A stretch of DNA of 57,796 nucleotides, from the NCBI GenBank assembly GCA_013361525.1, contig JABFXY010000007.1, forward strand, positions 1 through 57,796. The letters are read 5' to 3'. The notes beneath the pieces were generated by a model. That model was not told the origin of the DNA. It did not search any database and saw only the letters and a list, made by a program, of their open reading frames with translations. Source of the stretch: Polyangiaceae bacterium. Lineage in GTDB: Bacteria > Myxococcota_A > Polyangia > Polyangiales > Polyangiaceae. Position 1 is the first letter of the stretch, and every line of letters begins with the position of its first letter. Shown in pieces: positions 7,868-16,554 of the stretch. A program made the translations under genes and the position numbers.

Positions 7868-8083
7868 TCAGTGGCAGTTCTCGCCCGGGGCGAGACCCAC
7901 GAGCTCGCGCGCGTCGGCGCAGTCTAGCTCGGTCTCTCGGTAGAGGACGCGCGCGGCTCGTTCGAGCTCGGCTCGGCGTCGCTCTGGTGGCGCGGAGCTC
8001 GCTGCCTTCAGCGCATCCCGTGCCTCTTTTGGAACCGCCTCGCTGTGAATAAGGAGCGGCGCCATCGAAAATCTCATCGTCAT
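7868..8083 (-). CDS. Small protein of unknown function (71 aa)
   Basis: The start is an ATG at 8081-8083 with a weak AAGAG-type ribosome-binding site. The protein is helical in appearance with an Arg/Glu-rich middle (ERRRAELERAARVLYRE) and two Cys plus a His near the end (ELDCADAREL and GENCH). No signal peptide or membrane span is visible. An overlapping frame read from 8120 has low-quality composition and was discarded. It may be a real small gene, because the composition is protein-like, but there is no recognised family. Confidence 0.5.
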   Translation of the reverse strand: MTMRFSMAPLLIHSEAVPKEARDALKAASSAPPERRRAELERAARVLYRETELDCADARELVGLAPGENCH

Positions 8084-8323
8084 CTCTTCTGCTAATGGGC
8101 TGAATCCGAGCCTTCTTCAATGTGAGCCGCGCGGACTTAGCCTTTCTTATGGATGTGGCGTACCGGCTGGTCCTTTCAGCGCGCGTCGGTTACGCGGCGC
8201 TTACGAGACGTTGCACTGATGCCGCATACCGGCAGAACCAGGCACGGTGCCTCCGTATTCCGTTCTAGCTCGCCGCCAGGCGATCGTCGAATCCTGGGGC
8301 GTGCGAATATCGGGCGAGCGTTC

Positions 8324-9151
8324 ATGAAGAGGTCAGGACAAGGCTTCGGCCCGTTCGGTGTGAACCCGACGGCCGGGATCACGCGCAACAGCACCGGGGG
8401 CAACCCGGTGAACAGCCACCCTTCATCGTCCAACGCGTCGAGCAGCTCGTCTTCGAACACCCGGACCCTGTACCTGTCGGCGCACTTCGTCGACCGGGGT
8501 GACGGGCAGCTCGAGTTGATCGCTGGGAAAACCATCGCGCCCGACACCCTCGCCATCGATCAGCTCATCGGCTTGCTTCTCGAGATGAAGCCCGGCTTCA
8601 ACCAAGGCTCGTATCAAGCCCTGGCGAAAGAGTGCGCGCGGCGGTTGAAGGCCGAAGGGCGCGAGCAGGACGCGCAGCTGTTCGATGCGATGGCTGCGCA
8701 GACCCCGAGCTCTTTGATGCCCGCAAGCGCCCCGCATCTGCAACCGTTCGACTCCTCCAAAGGACAGCTCGGGAACATCGACATGATCCGACAGTTCTAC
8801 GGCAATCGAGAGGAGACGCGCGGTGGGCAGAGAAGGATCCTCGTCGGGCCCTCGGACGACTCGCGGTTCCAGCTCGACGACATGACGACGCCGTCTGGGA
8901 CGTTTGCCTACGTGACGCTCTTGAACGGCCAGACCCTCGTGTGGCCCTGTGACCCAAAGGGGACGGACACGTTCCACGGAGGCCTCTCGTATTTTGCGCC
9001 GTACGTCGCGTTCGCGGGGACGGTGACCTTCAACAAGGATGGGTCCGTTCATGAGTGGAACGCGGACTCGGGCACGTACAAACCCGAAGTGCGTTACAAC
9101 GCTCAGGCGCCCTTTCCGCAGGACAAGTTCAGGCAGGGGCTGGGCTACTGA
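8324..9151 (+). CDS. Protein of unknown function with Ser/Asn-rich N-terminus
   Basis: The protein has 275 residues from the ATG at 8324; the open frame upstream of it is not protein-like. Residues 20-50 are Ser/Asn-rich (SNASSSSSSN). A helical part follows (LAIDQLIGLLLEMKPG and NQGSYQALAKECARRL) and then a beta-rich C-terminal part ending TVTFNKDGSVHEWNADSGTY. That last stretch, with an invariant-looking SG-Y-KP end, resembles the C-terminal motif of some secreted or effector-like proteins, but I am not confident of the match. No signal peptide is seen. It is followed by a strong hairpin terminator. Confidence 0.72.
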   Translation: MKRSGQGFGPFGVNPTAGITRNSTGGNPVNSHPSSSNASSSSSSNTRTLYLSAHFVDRGDGQLELIAGKTIAPDTLAIDQLIGLLLEMKPGFNQGSYQALAKECARRLKAEGREQDAQLFDAMAAQTPSSLMPASAPHLQPFDSSKGQLGNIDMIRQFYGNREETRGGQRRILVGPSDDSRFQLDDMTTPSGTFAYVTLLNGQTLVWPCDPKGTDTFHGGLSYFAPYVAFAGTVTFNKDGSVHEWNADSGTYKPEVRYNAQAPFPQDKFRQGLGY

Positions 9152-9159
9152 GCGTACTT

Positions 9160-9183
9160 CGACGCGCTCTCGCGAGCGCGTCG
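9160..9183. terminator. Bidirectional hairpin terminator
   Basis: A perfect 10-bp stem (9160-9169 with 9174-9183) closes a TCGC tetraloop between two convergent genes, nine bases after the plus-strand stop. There is no clear U-tract, so termination efficiency is uncertain. Confidence 0.7.
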
Positions 9184-9199
9184 GTGACTGCCCTCCGAT

Positions 9200-10177
9200 T
9201 CAGCGCATGCCGGGGCCGCGCCTGCCCATGGGTCCCATCGGTCCCTTCTCGATGCTCGAAGCGAGCGCCTCGCGCTGATCGGCGTCGAGCAGCGGAACCA
9301 CGACGGCCAGGTCGTCGAGGAACGGCGGCGCCATCTTCGGACGCAGCGCCTTCATCGACGCCATCGCGCTCTCGGCATCGAACGTGTCCTTCGCGAACGA
9401 TTCGAGGAAGGCTTTGCGTGCGGCGATGTGCTTGTCGCGCTGAGCCTCCATCTCCTCCTTCGTCGGGGGCGCTTGGTCCGAGCTCTTCATCCGAGCTTCC
9501 ATCGCGGCTTCGATCGCCTCGCGCTGGTCGTCGCGGAGCTCGACGCCGTTCAAGACCATCTTCTTCATCGGGCCACCGCCTTCGCGCGGGCCCTTCATCA
9601 TGTGTTTGCCCGGAGGCGCCCCATCGAAGGGCTCCTCCATCCGTTCGCCGACGGCGGCGACGAGCTTGGTCCGCTGCTCGGGCGTGAGTGTGTCGTGAAG
9701 CTCGTCGAGGGCGGCCTCGACCTTCGCGAGGCGCACGGCGTGAGCCTCCTCGGTGTCGTCTGCGCGGAGCTTCGCGACGTCGACCTTGCCCGCACGAACG
9801 GCGGCGGCGAGCTCCTTCGCGTGTTCGTCGAACCCAGCCTTGCCGTCTTCACCCGGTGCGCGCAGCGAAGCGAGCGATGTTTCGATCGTGGAGCGCTGCG
9901 CGTTCGACAAACCGATCTCCTCCTGGAGGGCGGCGTGCAGCAACATCTCGGGGCCGGGGCCTCCGCGATGGTGGATCATTTTGCCGAATCGTCCGCGTTC
10001 CCGTTCGCGCGGCGCGTCTTCGGTTTCTGCCTGGCTCGGTGCTGCGTTCTCGATCGCCTCGGTGCTCTCGTCGACCGACTCCTGATTTTCCCCGGCGACC
10101 TCGCCGTTATCGCAACCGGCGACGGCGGACAGCGTGACGAACAGGACGGCGACCGTGGATCCAAAACGATGCTTCAT
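9200..10177 (-). CDS. Spy/CpxP-like LTxxQ lipoprotein
   Basis: The protein has 325 residues from the ATG at 10177, preceded by AAGGAGA. The N-terminus is a lipoprotein signal ending LSAVAGC. The mature chain is helical, rich in Glu, Lys, Met and Ala, and contains TLTPEQRTKL, the LTxxQ signature of Spy/CpxP periplasmic chaperones, with a second similar helix ELRDDQREAIEA. Several helices follow, then a Gly/Met/Pro-rich end. Family members bind unfolded proteins or metal in the periplasm and CpxP restrains the CpxA kinase. An OmpR/CpxR-type regulator and kinase lie nearby on the other strand, which supports an envelope-stress role. It is about twice the length of CpxP, and two tandem modules are likely. 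Confidence 0.82.
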   Translation of the reverse strand: MKHRFGSTVAVLFVTLSAVAGCDNGEVAGENQESVDESTEAIENAAPSQAETEDAPRERERGRFGKMIHHRGGPGPEMLLHAALQEEIGLSNAQRSTIETSLASLRAPGEDGKAGFDEHAKELAAAVRAGKVDVAKLRADDTEEAHAVRLAKVEAALDELHDTLTPEQRTKLVAAVGERMEEPFDGAPPGKHMMKGPREGGGPMKKMVLNGVELRDDQREAIEAAMEARMKSSDQAPPTKEEMEAQRDKHIAARKAFLESFAKDTFDAESAMASMKALRPKMAPPFLDDLAVVVPLLDADQREALASSIEKGPMGPMGRRGPGMR

Positions 10178-10292
10178 TGGGCTCTCCTTCTCGATGACAA
10201 GGTGGGACCCCTCTGTCGACTGTCCGTTAGCCGATCGTGTTCGAATGTGTACCGGGGGCCGGGAGGACCAATTGCGTTGCAGAGTCTCGCGT

Positions 10293-10793
10293 ATGCGAAT
10301 CGCATTCTGTGCGGCGCTTCTCGTCGCTGCGTGCATGGGTGGTTGCACGCCGAGCGTCCAGCTGAAGAGCGCCGTTCTGCAGGGAGCGACGCTTCAGGGT
10401 CCGAGGTTCGACGCCGTCCTCGCGTTCGACAACCCCAACGCGTTCGATCTGCAGGTGCGTGCGGTCCGCGCGAACGTGCGCGTCGGCGCAGCGACCATCC
10501 CGGTCATCTACGAGCCCAACGTGTGGATCCCCGCGAACCAGACCGTGAACATCTCGGTGCCGGTGACGGTTCCTTGGACGGCGGTCCCGACACTCGCCGG
10601 GCAGGTGGTGACCGCGTCGTCGGTCGCTTACACGATCGCGGGCAACGCCGACGTGACCGCGAGCCGAGCGCTCCAGATCGACAGCGACGCGTATCGTTTC
10701 AACGAGGAAGGAACGTTGCCGCGCTCGATCTTCCTTCAGACCGGTGGGGGTTTGCCGCTCACGCTCGGCGTCGGAGCGCCTGCGAGGAGGTAA
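10293..10793 (+). CDS. LEA14/WHy-domain-like lipoprotein
   Basis: The protein has 166 residues from the ATG at 10293. A lipoprotein signal ends MGGC. The mature part reads as a LEA type 2/WHy domain: AVLAFDNPNAFDLQVRAV is the typical ...NPN...-strand, followed by alternating beta strands (VNISVPVTVPW). This fold is found in desiccation and stress proteins and in bacterial lipoproteins of unknown role. The gene is divergent from the CpxP-like gene and lies 121 bp upstream of the response regulator, separated from it by a small hairpin. Confidence 0.75.
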   Translation: MRIAFCAALLVAACMGGCTPSVQLKSAVLQGATLQGPRFDAVLAFDNPNAFDLQVRAVRANVRVGAATIPVIYEPNVWIPANQTVNISVPVTVPWTAVPTLAGQVVTASSVAYTIAGNADVTASRALQIDSDAYRFNEEGTLPRSIFLQTGGGLPLTLGVGAPARR

Positions 10794-10871
10794 CTCCGAC
10801 ACAGACGAAGCGGCGCCCGAAGGATTCGCAGGCCCGCGGCATGTATTCAGGATTTCTCAAGCGATTGTTGA

Positions 10872-10888
10872 CGCCTCACGGGGAGGCG
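10872..10888 (+). other. Small hairpin before the response-regulator gene
   Basis: CGCCTC (10872-10877) pairs with GAGGCG (10883-10888) across a 5-nt loop, 26 bp before the regulator start. It could weakly terminate transcription from the LEA14-like gene or lie in the regulator leader. Confidence 0.35.
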
Positions 10889-10914
10889 GCGCTCGGCTGC
10901 TAGGGTGAAAGACG

Positions 10915-11628
10915 ATGATCGAGAGCGGCGACGAAGCGACATCCGTCGTCTACATCGAGGACGACGAGAAGCTCGCGCGCCTAACGGCGAAGTACCTCGA
11001 GTCGCACGGGTTGCGCGTCACCGTCGCGCCCGATGCGCATCGAGGCATCGAGGTCGTCCTTCGCGAGCGGCCGGACGTGGTGCTCCTCGATTTGATGCTG
11101 CCGGGGACGCACGGCTTCGAGGTATGCCGGCAGCTACGCGCGCGGCTGGACACGCCGATCATCATGGTGACCGCACGCGGTGAAGAGGCCGATCGTGTCA
11201 TGGGCCTCGAGGGCGGCGCGGACGACTACATCGCGAAGCCGTTTTCGTCACGGGAGCTGCTCGCGCGGATTCGGGCACATGCGCGGCGCGCGCGCGGTAA
11301 GAGCGGCCCTGCGACGTCGCTCGTGCGCGCGGGCGTGCTGGTCATCGATCCGACGTCGCGAAAAGTGACGTTTCGGGACGAAGAGGTTCAGCTCACCACC
11401 TACGAGTTCGACCTGCTCAAGGCGCTCGCGGAGCGAGCGGGCAGAGTGCTGAGCCGGGAGCAGCTCGTGAACATCGTGCGTGGCAGCCCCGATGAGGCCT
11501 TCGACCGTTCCATCGACGTTCACGTCTCGCATCTCCGAAAGAAGCTCGGCGACGATCCTCGTAGCCCGCGCATCTTGAAGACCGTACGCGGGGTCGGGTA
11601 CCTGCTCGCGACCGATCGGATGTCATGA
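10915..11628 (+). CDS. OmpR-family response regulator (CpxR-like)
   Basis: The protein has 237 residues. The receiver domain (10-125) has the acidic pair at 16-17, phospho-acceptor D59 (VVLLDLMLPG), T86 (MVTAR) and K108 (YIAKPF). The C-terminal winged-helix DNA-binding domain carries LTTYEFDLLKALAERAGRV, the recognition-helix region SIDVHVSHLRKKLGDD and the terminal wing RGVGYLLA. Its stop overlaps the kinase ATG (ATGA, 11625-11628), so the pair is translationally coupled. With the CpxP-like and LEA14-like lipoprotein genes next door, control of envelope maintenance is a reasonable inference. Confidence 0.95.
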   Translation: MIESGDEATSVVYIEDDEKLARLTAKYLESHGLRVTVAPDAHRGIEVVLRERPDVVLLDLMLPGTHGFEVCRQLRARLDTPIIMVTARGEEADRVMGLEGGADDYIAKPFSSRELLARIRAHARRARGKSGPATSLVRAGVLVIDPTSRKVTFRDEEVQLTTYEFDLLKALAERAGRVLSREQLVNIVRGSPDEAFDRSIDVHVSHLRKKLGDDPRSPRILKTVRGVGYLLATDRMS

Positions 11629-13016
11629 AGGTTCCGAACCTTCTTCGCTCGAGGCTCGCGCTCCGGATCTACCTGACGGGACTTGCGCAGGTTGCGATCG
11701 TCGCGGCCGGATTTTTTGCGATCGTCATCATGAATCGGCCGCCGTTTCGGCCGCCGATGCACGACACTGCGCGTGTCCTCGCGGATCAATTGATCCCGAT
11801 CGCGGGCGATCGCGCGTCGCTCGCGCGAGAGCTCGCGAAGGTCCACGACGAGCAGAACGCCGACGTGATGATCGTCGGTCCGGATGGTCACGACTACGTG
11901 AGCAGCCCCGATGCGGAGTCGTTTCGCTGTCCGCGCGGTCCGCATCCATTTCCCCCACCGCGCCCAGGAGAGCGCACTGTTGGTCGGGTGATCGTGCACG
12001 ACCGAGAGGGGCCGATCGGCCGGCCGATCATGTGCGCCGTCGTTCCGATGCCTTTGCCGATCGGCCCAGGCGAGCTGCACTTTCTCGGTAAGCCACCGCA
12101 GTCACCACCTTCGCTCGCGCCGCGCATCGTGCCGCTGGTGCTGCTCGTCGTCGGCGTGTCGTCGCTCCTGCTCGCGTGGTCGCTGGTTCGGCCGTTGCAG
12201 CGAATGTCGGCGGCTGCGCGCGCCTTCGGAGCCGGCGACATGACCGCGCGCGTGAACATCCGATCCAAGGACGAGCTCGGCGAGGTTGCGCGCGCGTTCG
12301 ACGAGATGGCCGCGCGTGTCACGACACTCCTGCGCGCCGAACGCGAGCTGCTCGCGAATGTGTCGCACGAGCTTCGCACGCCGCTCGCTCGGATTCGCGT
12401 CGCGCTGGATCTCGCGGTGGAAGGTGACGCCGCCGTCGCGCGCGAAGCGCTCACCGACATTGCCGGCGATCTCGACGAGCTCGAGCGGCTCTTGTCGGAC
12501 GTGCTCACCGCGGCGCGGCTGGATCTCGACGAGACGCGTGCATCGGGGCTACCTCCATTGCGGCGCGAAGACGTGGACACGCAGCAGCTCGTCGAAAACG
12601 CCGCGCAGCGCTTTCGAACCGCACACCCCGAGCGCATCCTCGACATCGAGATCGACGGTCCGCTCCCGCCCATCCACGGCGACCCTGTCCTTCTGCGTCG
12701 CCTGCTCGAGAACCTGATCGTCAACGCTCACAAGTACACCGAGAAGAGCGACGCACCGGTAACGGTCAAGGCGGCCTCCGAAACCGGGTCGATCGTGATC
12801 GACGTCGTCGATCGCGGCATCGGTATCTCGAAGGAAGATCTGCCACTCGTTTTTCGGCCGTTCTTCCGCGCGGATCGAAGCCGCACCCGCGCGACCGGCG
12901 GCCTCGGGCTAGGCCTCGCGCTCGCGAAGCGGATCGCAGAAGCGCACGGCGGCACGATCGAGATGGAGAGCGAGCTCGGTCGCGGCACGCGCGCTCGGGT
13001 CGTGTTGCCGGCTTGA
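11625..13016 (+). CDS. Sensor histidine kinase (CpxA-like)
   Basis: The protein has 463 residues. Two membrane spans (about 12-36 and 168-188) flank a periplasmic domain of some 130 residues that is notably rich in Pro and His (GPHPFPPPRPGE and LHFLGKPP). A HAMP domain (189-235), HisKA with H248 (NVSHELRTPL), and a HATPase_c domain with N, G1 (DVVDRGIGI), F and G2 (GGLGLGLAL) boxes follow. All catalytic motifs are intact. It overlaps the response-regulator gene by 4 bp. The signal is unknown; the Pro/His-rich sensor region makes metal or misfolded-protein sensing conceivable. Confidence 0.95.
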   Translation: MKVPNLLRSRLALRIYLTGLAQVAIVAAGFFAIVIMNRPPFRPPMHDTARVLADQLIPIAGDRASLARELAKVHDEQNADVMIVGPDGHDYVSSPDAESFRCPRGPHPFPPPRPGERTVGRVIVHDREGPIGRPIMCAVVPMPLPIGPGELHFLGKPPQSPPSLAPRIVPLVLLVVGVSSLLLAWSLVRPLQRMSAAARAFGAGDMTARVNIRSKDELGEVARAFDEMAARVTTLLRAERELLANVSHELRTPLARIRVALDLAVEGDAAVAREALTDIAGDLDELERLLSDVLTAARLDLDETRASGLPPLRREDVDTQQLVENAAQRFRTAHPERILDIEIDGPLPPIHGDPVLLRRLLENLIVNAHKYTEKSDAPVTVKAASETGSIVIDVVDRGIGISKEDLPLVFRPFFRADRSRTRATGGLGLGLALAKRIAEAHGGTIEMESELGRGTRARVVLPA

Positions 13017-13020
13017 CCCT

Positions 13021-13105
13021 GTGAAGGGGGAGAGGAGAGGGGTCGCCAAGGGCGCCAAGGGGAGAAGGAGGAAGAGGAGGAGAGGGGATGGAACAGAGTC
13101 GGACG
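13021..13105 (+). repeat. Interspersed repeat copy (CGCCAAGGGCGCCAAG core)
   Basis: A purine-rich segment with GAGAGGGGTCGCCAAGGG followed by CGCCAAGGGGAGAAGG lies just after the kinase stop. The same core with the same GA-rich flanks recurs as an inverted pair at 37757-37904, and a variant core occurs at 22756-22808. Confidence 0.8.
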
Positions 13106-13147
13106 CCGCGGCGGCGCCGACGAGCGGCCGGCCTACCCGCAGGCACG

Positions 13148-13194
13148 CGATCCGAAGTTGCGTGGTTCAGACGTAACGCATCGACTTCGGATCG
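13148..13194. other. Strong 16-bp interrupted hairpin
   Basis: CGATCCGAAGT (13148-13158) pairs with ACTTCGGATCG (13184-13194), and TGCGT (13159-13163) pairs with ACGCA (13176-13180), with a 3-nt bulge and a 12-nt loop. It may be a terminator for the two-component operon or a structured RNA; no U-tract follows. Confidence 0.6.
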
Positions 13195-13407
13195 GAGAAG
13201 CCGATGGAAGCGAGCGATGCGACCGCGACCAAGCGGTGGGGAGCTTGTTTTCTGCTGCTCTTGTGATCCAAAGGGGCGGGGTTCAGTCTCGACCTGGGCA
13301 CCTCGGATCGGGGCTGCCCCCCGCGGCGCCGGCTCACACGCATCGCAGCGCTGCGCCCGACGCGCCGCCCAACCACGTCGCCCGTCCGCCGCGTCCGCCG
13401 CGCAGCT

Positions 13408-15150
13408 TCAGCCCTTCTTCTTCTTCGCCACCTTCCATCGACCCCGCGCGCCTTCGATCATCTCCTTCGCCGCGGCGACGACCGAGCCCGTGACCTTGGC
13501 GCCGGCCATCATGCGGGCGACCTCGTGGATGCGGCCGTCACCGTCGACGCGCTCGACCGAGCTCGTCGTGGTGCCTTTGTCCGACGATTTCGTCACGACG
13601 AAATGAGCGTCGCCGAATGCGGCGATTGGCGCGAGGTGTGTGATGCAGAGGACTTGATGGTGCTTCGCGACGTCGGCGATCGCGGCACCGATTCGTTCGG
13701 CAACTGCTCCGCCGACGCCGGTGTCGACCTCGTCGAAGACGTAGAGGCCGACGCTGCCGCGGTCGGCGAGGACCCGCTTGAGGGCGAGGAGCGCACGCGA
13801 GAGCTCGCCGCCCGAGGCGATCTTTCGGAGCGGCTTCGGCGGCGCGCCTTTGTTCGGCGCGATGAGGAACTCGACGCGATCGATACCGGAGCGGCCGAGC
13901 CGCGCGCCTTCGATCGAGAGCGTCGACGCGGCTTCGCGCGTGGGGATCGGCTCCACCTCCACGGCGACGCGCGCGCCACCCATGCCGAGCTCGTGCAGCT
14001 CGGCGCTGATCGCCAAACCGAGCCGTTCCGCCGCTTTCTTTCGCTGGGCCGACAGCGCGAGCGCGCGCTCGCGCGTCGCGGGGATGCGCTTCTCGAGGCT
14101 GGCCTCCTCGGCGGCGAGTCGGCTCTCGGCGCCGGTAATGTCGGCGAGATCGCGCTCGAGGCGCGCCTGCGCGGCGAGCAGCTCCTCGAGCGTCGGACCG
14201 TGCTGGCGCAGGAGCCCTTCGAGTTTGTAGAGCCGCTCTTCCACCTGCGGGAGGCGTGAGGGATCGACCTCCGACGACTCGGCGTAACGGGCGCACTGCG
14301 ACGCCGTGTCGCGCAGCTCCGTCCAGCACGCGTCCACGGAGCGCGCGAGCGGCTCGAGGCTGTCGTCGAGCTCACTCGCCGCGCGAAGATCGCTGGCGAC
14401 CCGGGCGAGCTCGTCGCAGAGCCCACCCTCGGCATCGAGCCGAGCGGTCGCCCTCCGCACGAGCTCGAGGAGGCGCTCGATGTGACGGAGCTTCTTGCGC
14501 TCGGCCTGCAGCTCGTCCACCTCGCCCGCGCGCGGAGACACGTCCTGAATGCTCTGAAGCTGAAACCGCAGGAAAGCTTCTCGCTCGCCCCGCGAGCGCT
14601 CGAGCGAGCGAAGCTCTTCGATGCTCGACAAGATCGCCTCGAGCTCCGCGACCAGGCGCCCGAGCTCCGAGCGTGCGTCCTCGAGCTTGGCGAAGCGATC
14701 GAGGTGCTCGAGGTGCGTCGCCGGATCGGTGAGCTGGACGCTCTCGTGTTGCGACGCGATGTCGGCGAGCTCCGGCGCGAGCGAGGCGAGCTCGCTGGTC
14801 GTGCAGAGCCGTCCATTGAGGTACGCACGTGAACGGCCCGTCGACGAGATCACCCGCCGGACCGCGAGCTCGCTGCCGGTGACGATGCCTGCCGCGGTGA
14901 GGCGACCGATCGCGGGCGCCCGCTCCGCGTCGAGATCTCCGAGGTCGAAGAGAGCCTCGACCTCGGCTTCTTCGGCGCCCGGCCGAACGTGATCCGCGCT
15001 CGCGCGCCCCCCGAGCACGACGCCGAGCGCCCCGACGACGATCGACTTTCCCGCACCGGTCTCTCCTGTGAGGACGTTGAGACCGGGCTCGAGGGTCAGC
15101 TCGAGCTCCTCCATCAAAACGAAGTTCTTGAGCCGCAAGACGGACAGCAC
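13408..15150 (-). CDS. recN: DNA repair protein RecN
   Basis: The protein has 580 residues, slightly longer than the usual ~555. It is an SMC-like ATPase for double-strand-break repair and recombination in the cytoplasm. The N-terminal half-ATPase has Walker A GETGAGKS (29-36); a long antiparallel coiled coil follows (about 160-380); the C-terminal half has the ABC signature IASGGELSRALLALK and Walker B LYVFDEVDTGVGG. The start is GTG at 15150. It lies 101 bp downstream of the AgmX-like gene on the same strand. The C-terminus is a short KKKKG tail. Confidence 0.97.
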   Translation of the reverse strand: MLSVLRLKNFVLMEELELTLEPGLNVLTGETGAGKSIVVGALGVVLGGRASADHVRPGAEEAEVEALFDLGDLDAERAPAIGRLTAAGIVTGSELAVRRVISSTGRSRAYLNGRLCTTSELASLAPELADIASQHESVQLTDPATHLEHLDRFAKLEDARSELGRLVAELEAILSSIEELRSLERSRGEREAFLRFQLQSIQDVSPRAGEVDELQAERKKLRHIERLLELVRRATARLDAEGGLCDELARVASDLRAASELDDSLEPLARSVDACWTELRDTASQCARYAESSEVDPSRLPQVEERLYKLEGLLRQHGPTLEELLAAQARLERDLADITGAESRLAAEEASLEKRIPATRERALALSAQRKKAAERLGLAISAELHELGMGGARVAVEVEPIPTREAASTLSIEGARLGRSGIDRVEFLIAPNKGAPPKPLRKIASGGELSRALLALKRVLADRGSVGLYVFDEVDTGVGGAVAERIGAAIADVAKHHQVLCITHLAPIAAFGDAHFVVTKSSDKGTTTSSVERVDGDGRIHEVARMMAGAKVTGSVVAAAKEMIEGARGRWKVAKKKKG

Positions 15151-15251
15151 GAGCCGAGGCGGTACTACAAAACCAGCCTCGGTGCGTCGTCCATGTTGCC
15201 GGAGCTATGTCGTATTTCGACCGAGCCTGCGCTCCGTCGAGCGGGGTCGAG

Positions 15252-16340
15252 CTACTTCTGCCGTCGAACGGCGACCGGCACGACCAACGTCGCGCCCCCG
15301 CCGACAGGCGGCTTGAACTGCGCCCCGGATGCGCGCTTCACCATGCAGGCGACGACGTTTCCGGAGAGGTTGCCGGAGACACCGCTCGGCGTGGCAGACA
15401 CCACCTCACCATTGGGCCCGATCTTCATCGTGATGCGGAGCGAGCCCTCCATCGTGTCGTCCTCGCGGTCGAGGCCGCTCTGATAACAACGGCGAAATGC
15501 TCCTTGGAGACCGCCGACGACCTTCGGCGCGTCGAGGAGGCCCTCGGGAAAGCCCTTGGGCGGCGGCGGAACGTCGGCTTCGGCGCGACGCGGGCCGACG
15601 GTGTCTCGCATATGGCCGCTGTCGGCGCCGCCGGAGTCGCTTCCGCGGTTGCCCAGTTGCGCGAGTATCCGCGAGCCTTGGACCTCCGGCGGTGTGGAGG
15701 TCGGCATTGCGAGATCGCTGATATGGGAGGAGACACGGGCGTCGCTTCGAGCCGCTTGGTCGAGGAGGGTCGTGTCGATTTGCCCATTCGTGAGCACGCG
15801 ATCGGTCGATGGACCGCGCGTATTCAGCACCGTATTCATCTGGAGATCGAGCTCGGCCAGCTGGCTCGCGAGCGACGCTCGATATGACGATTTCGACGCC
15901 GCGCCGCCGAGCGGCCCGCTGACGCCGCCCGACTTGCCCTTTTTCGGAGCATCATCGGGTTTCGACGAGGGTTGGGGCGCGACCTCGTTCGGTGCGCTCG
16001 TCTCCGCGGCGAGGGGCGTGTCGACCTGTTCCTCTATCGTCTCGGTCGTCGGCAAATCGCGCAACGACTCGACCAACGATTCGATGACGATCCCGTCCGA
16101 AAAGGGTGGGTCTCGCCAATCCGAATAGATCGATCCCAACAAACCGAAATGGAGGAGAAATGAAAACGCCGCAATGACGGTGATGTCCCAATCGATCTCG
16201 AGGCCGCGTTTGATCGTTATGGGCGCGGCGGGCCGAGGCTGGACCATCGCGGGCAGCATCCCGCGCTTTGCGCGCACGGGGGTCTTCGTGCGCTCGACGG
16301 ATCCGTCCGGCCGGCGCGCATCGGGCGTCAAATGGGACAT
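15252..16340 (-). CDS. AgmX/PglI C-terminal-domain protein (TonB-like bitopic protein)
   Basis: The protein has 362 residues. A cytoplasmic N-terminus of about 50 residues precedes one membrane span (52-72, DITVIAAFSFLLHFGLLG). A Ser/Pro-rich periplasmic linker follows. The C-terminal ~90 residues (FRRCYQSGL, then GSLRITMKIGPNGEVVSA and a terminal strand) match the AgmX/PglI C-terminal domain, related in design to TonB and seen in myxobacterial adventurous-gliding and transport proteins. It could transduce energy or connect inner- and outer-membrane machinery. The gene is divergent from the DUF2071 gene and upstream of recN. Confidence 0.8.
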   Translation of the reverse strand: MSHLTPDARRPDGSVERTKTPVRAKRGMLPAMVQPRPAAPITIKRGLEIDWDITVIAAFSFLLHFGLLGSIYSDWRDPPFSDGIVIESLVESLRDLPTTETIEEQVDTPLAAETSAPNEVAPQPSSKPDDAPKKGKSGGVSGPLGGAASKSSYRASLASQLAELDLQMNTVLNTRGPSTDRVLTNGQIDTTLLDQAARSDARVSSHISDLAMPTSTPPEVQGSRILAQLGNRGSDSGGADSGHMRDTVGPRRAEADVPPPPKGFPEGLLDAPKVVGGLQGAFRRCYQSGLDREDDTMEGSLRITMKIGPNGEVVSATPSGVSGNLSGNVVACMVKRASGAQFKPPVGGGATLVVPVAVRRQK

Positions 16341-16554
16341 AACAAAATGTCTCCTTCACGGCGCCCATCGAGACCGAGAGCCGTGAGGATTCGTTAGAGA
16401 AGCCCCGCCGAGCGAAGTTCCGACCGAAGGGAAATAAATGGCGCGCACAGGCGTGGGTGCCCAGTGCGACCGCAGGGAGCACACCCCAGGCGGGATCCGA
16501 GCCGTCGTGCGCGCGCGCGAAAATAATTGATCCGCTAAGCTCGTTCGCCGACGA

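Larger units (their letters stand above)
13017..13407. other. 391-bp noncoding region with a repeat copy and a hairpin
   Basis: The gap between the convergent kinase and recN genes holds a purine-rich interspersed repeat copy (13021-13105) and a strong hairpin (13148-13194). The remainder, up to the recN stop, shows no convincing gene, promoter or RNA gene. Confidence 0.6.

Noticed and set aside
7857..8120. 87-codon frame overlapping the small 71-residue gene
   Set aside because: It is Arg-rich with no protein-like pattern; the other frame has an ATG and a more regular helical composition.
8153..8323. Upstream extension of the gene at 8324
   Set aside because: The 57 added residues are low-quality (many Arg, His, Ser) and the ATG at 8324 starts a sensible chain.
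13159..13194. GGTTCAGACG stretch resembling a tRNA T-loop
   Set aside because: No acceptor stem, D-arm or anticodon stem can be drawn around it; the pairing is explained by the hairpin at 13148-13194.
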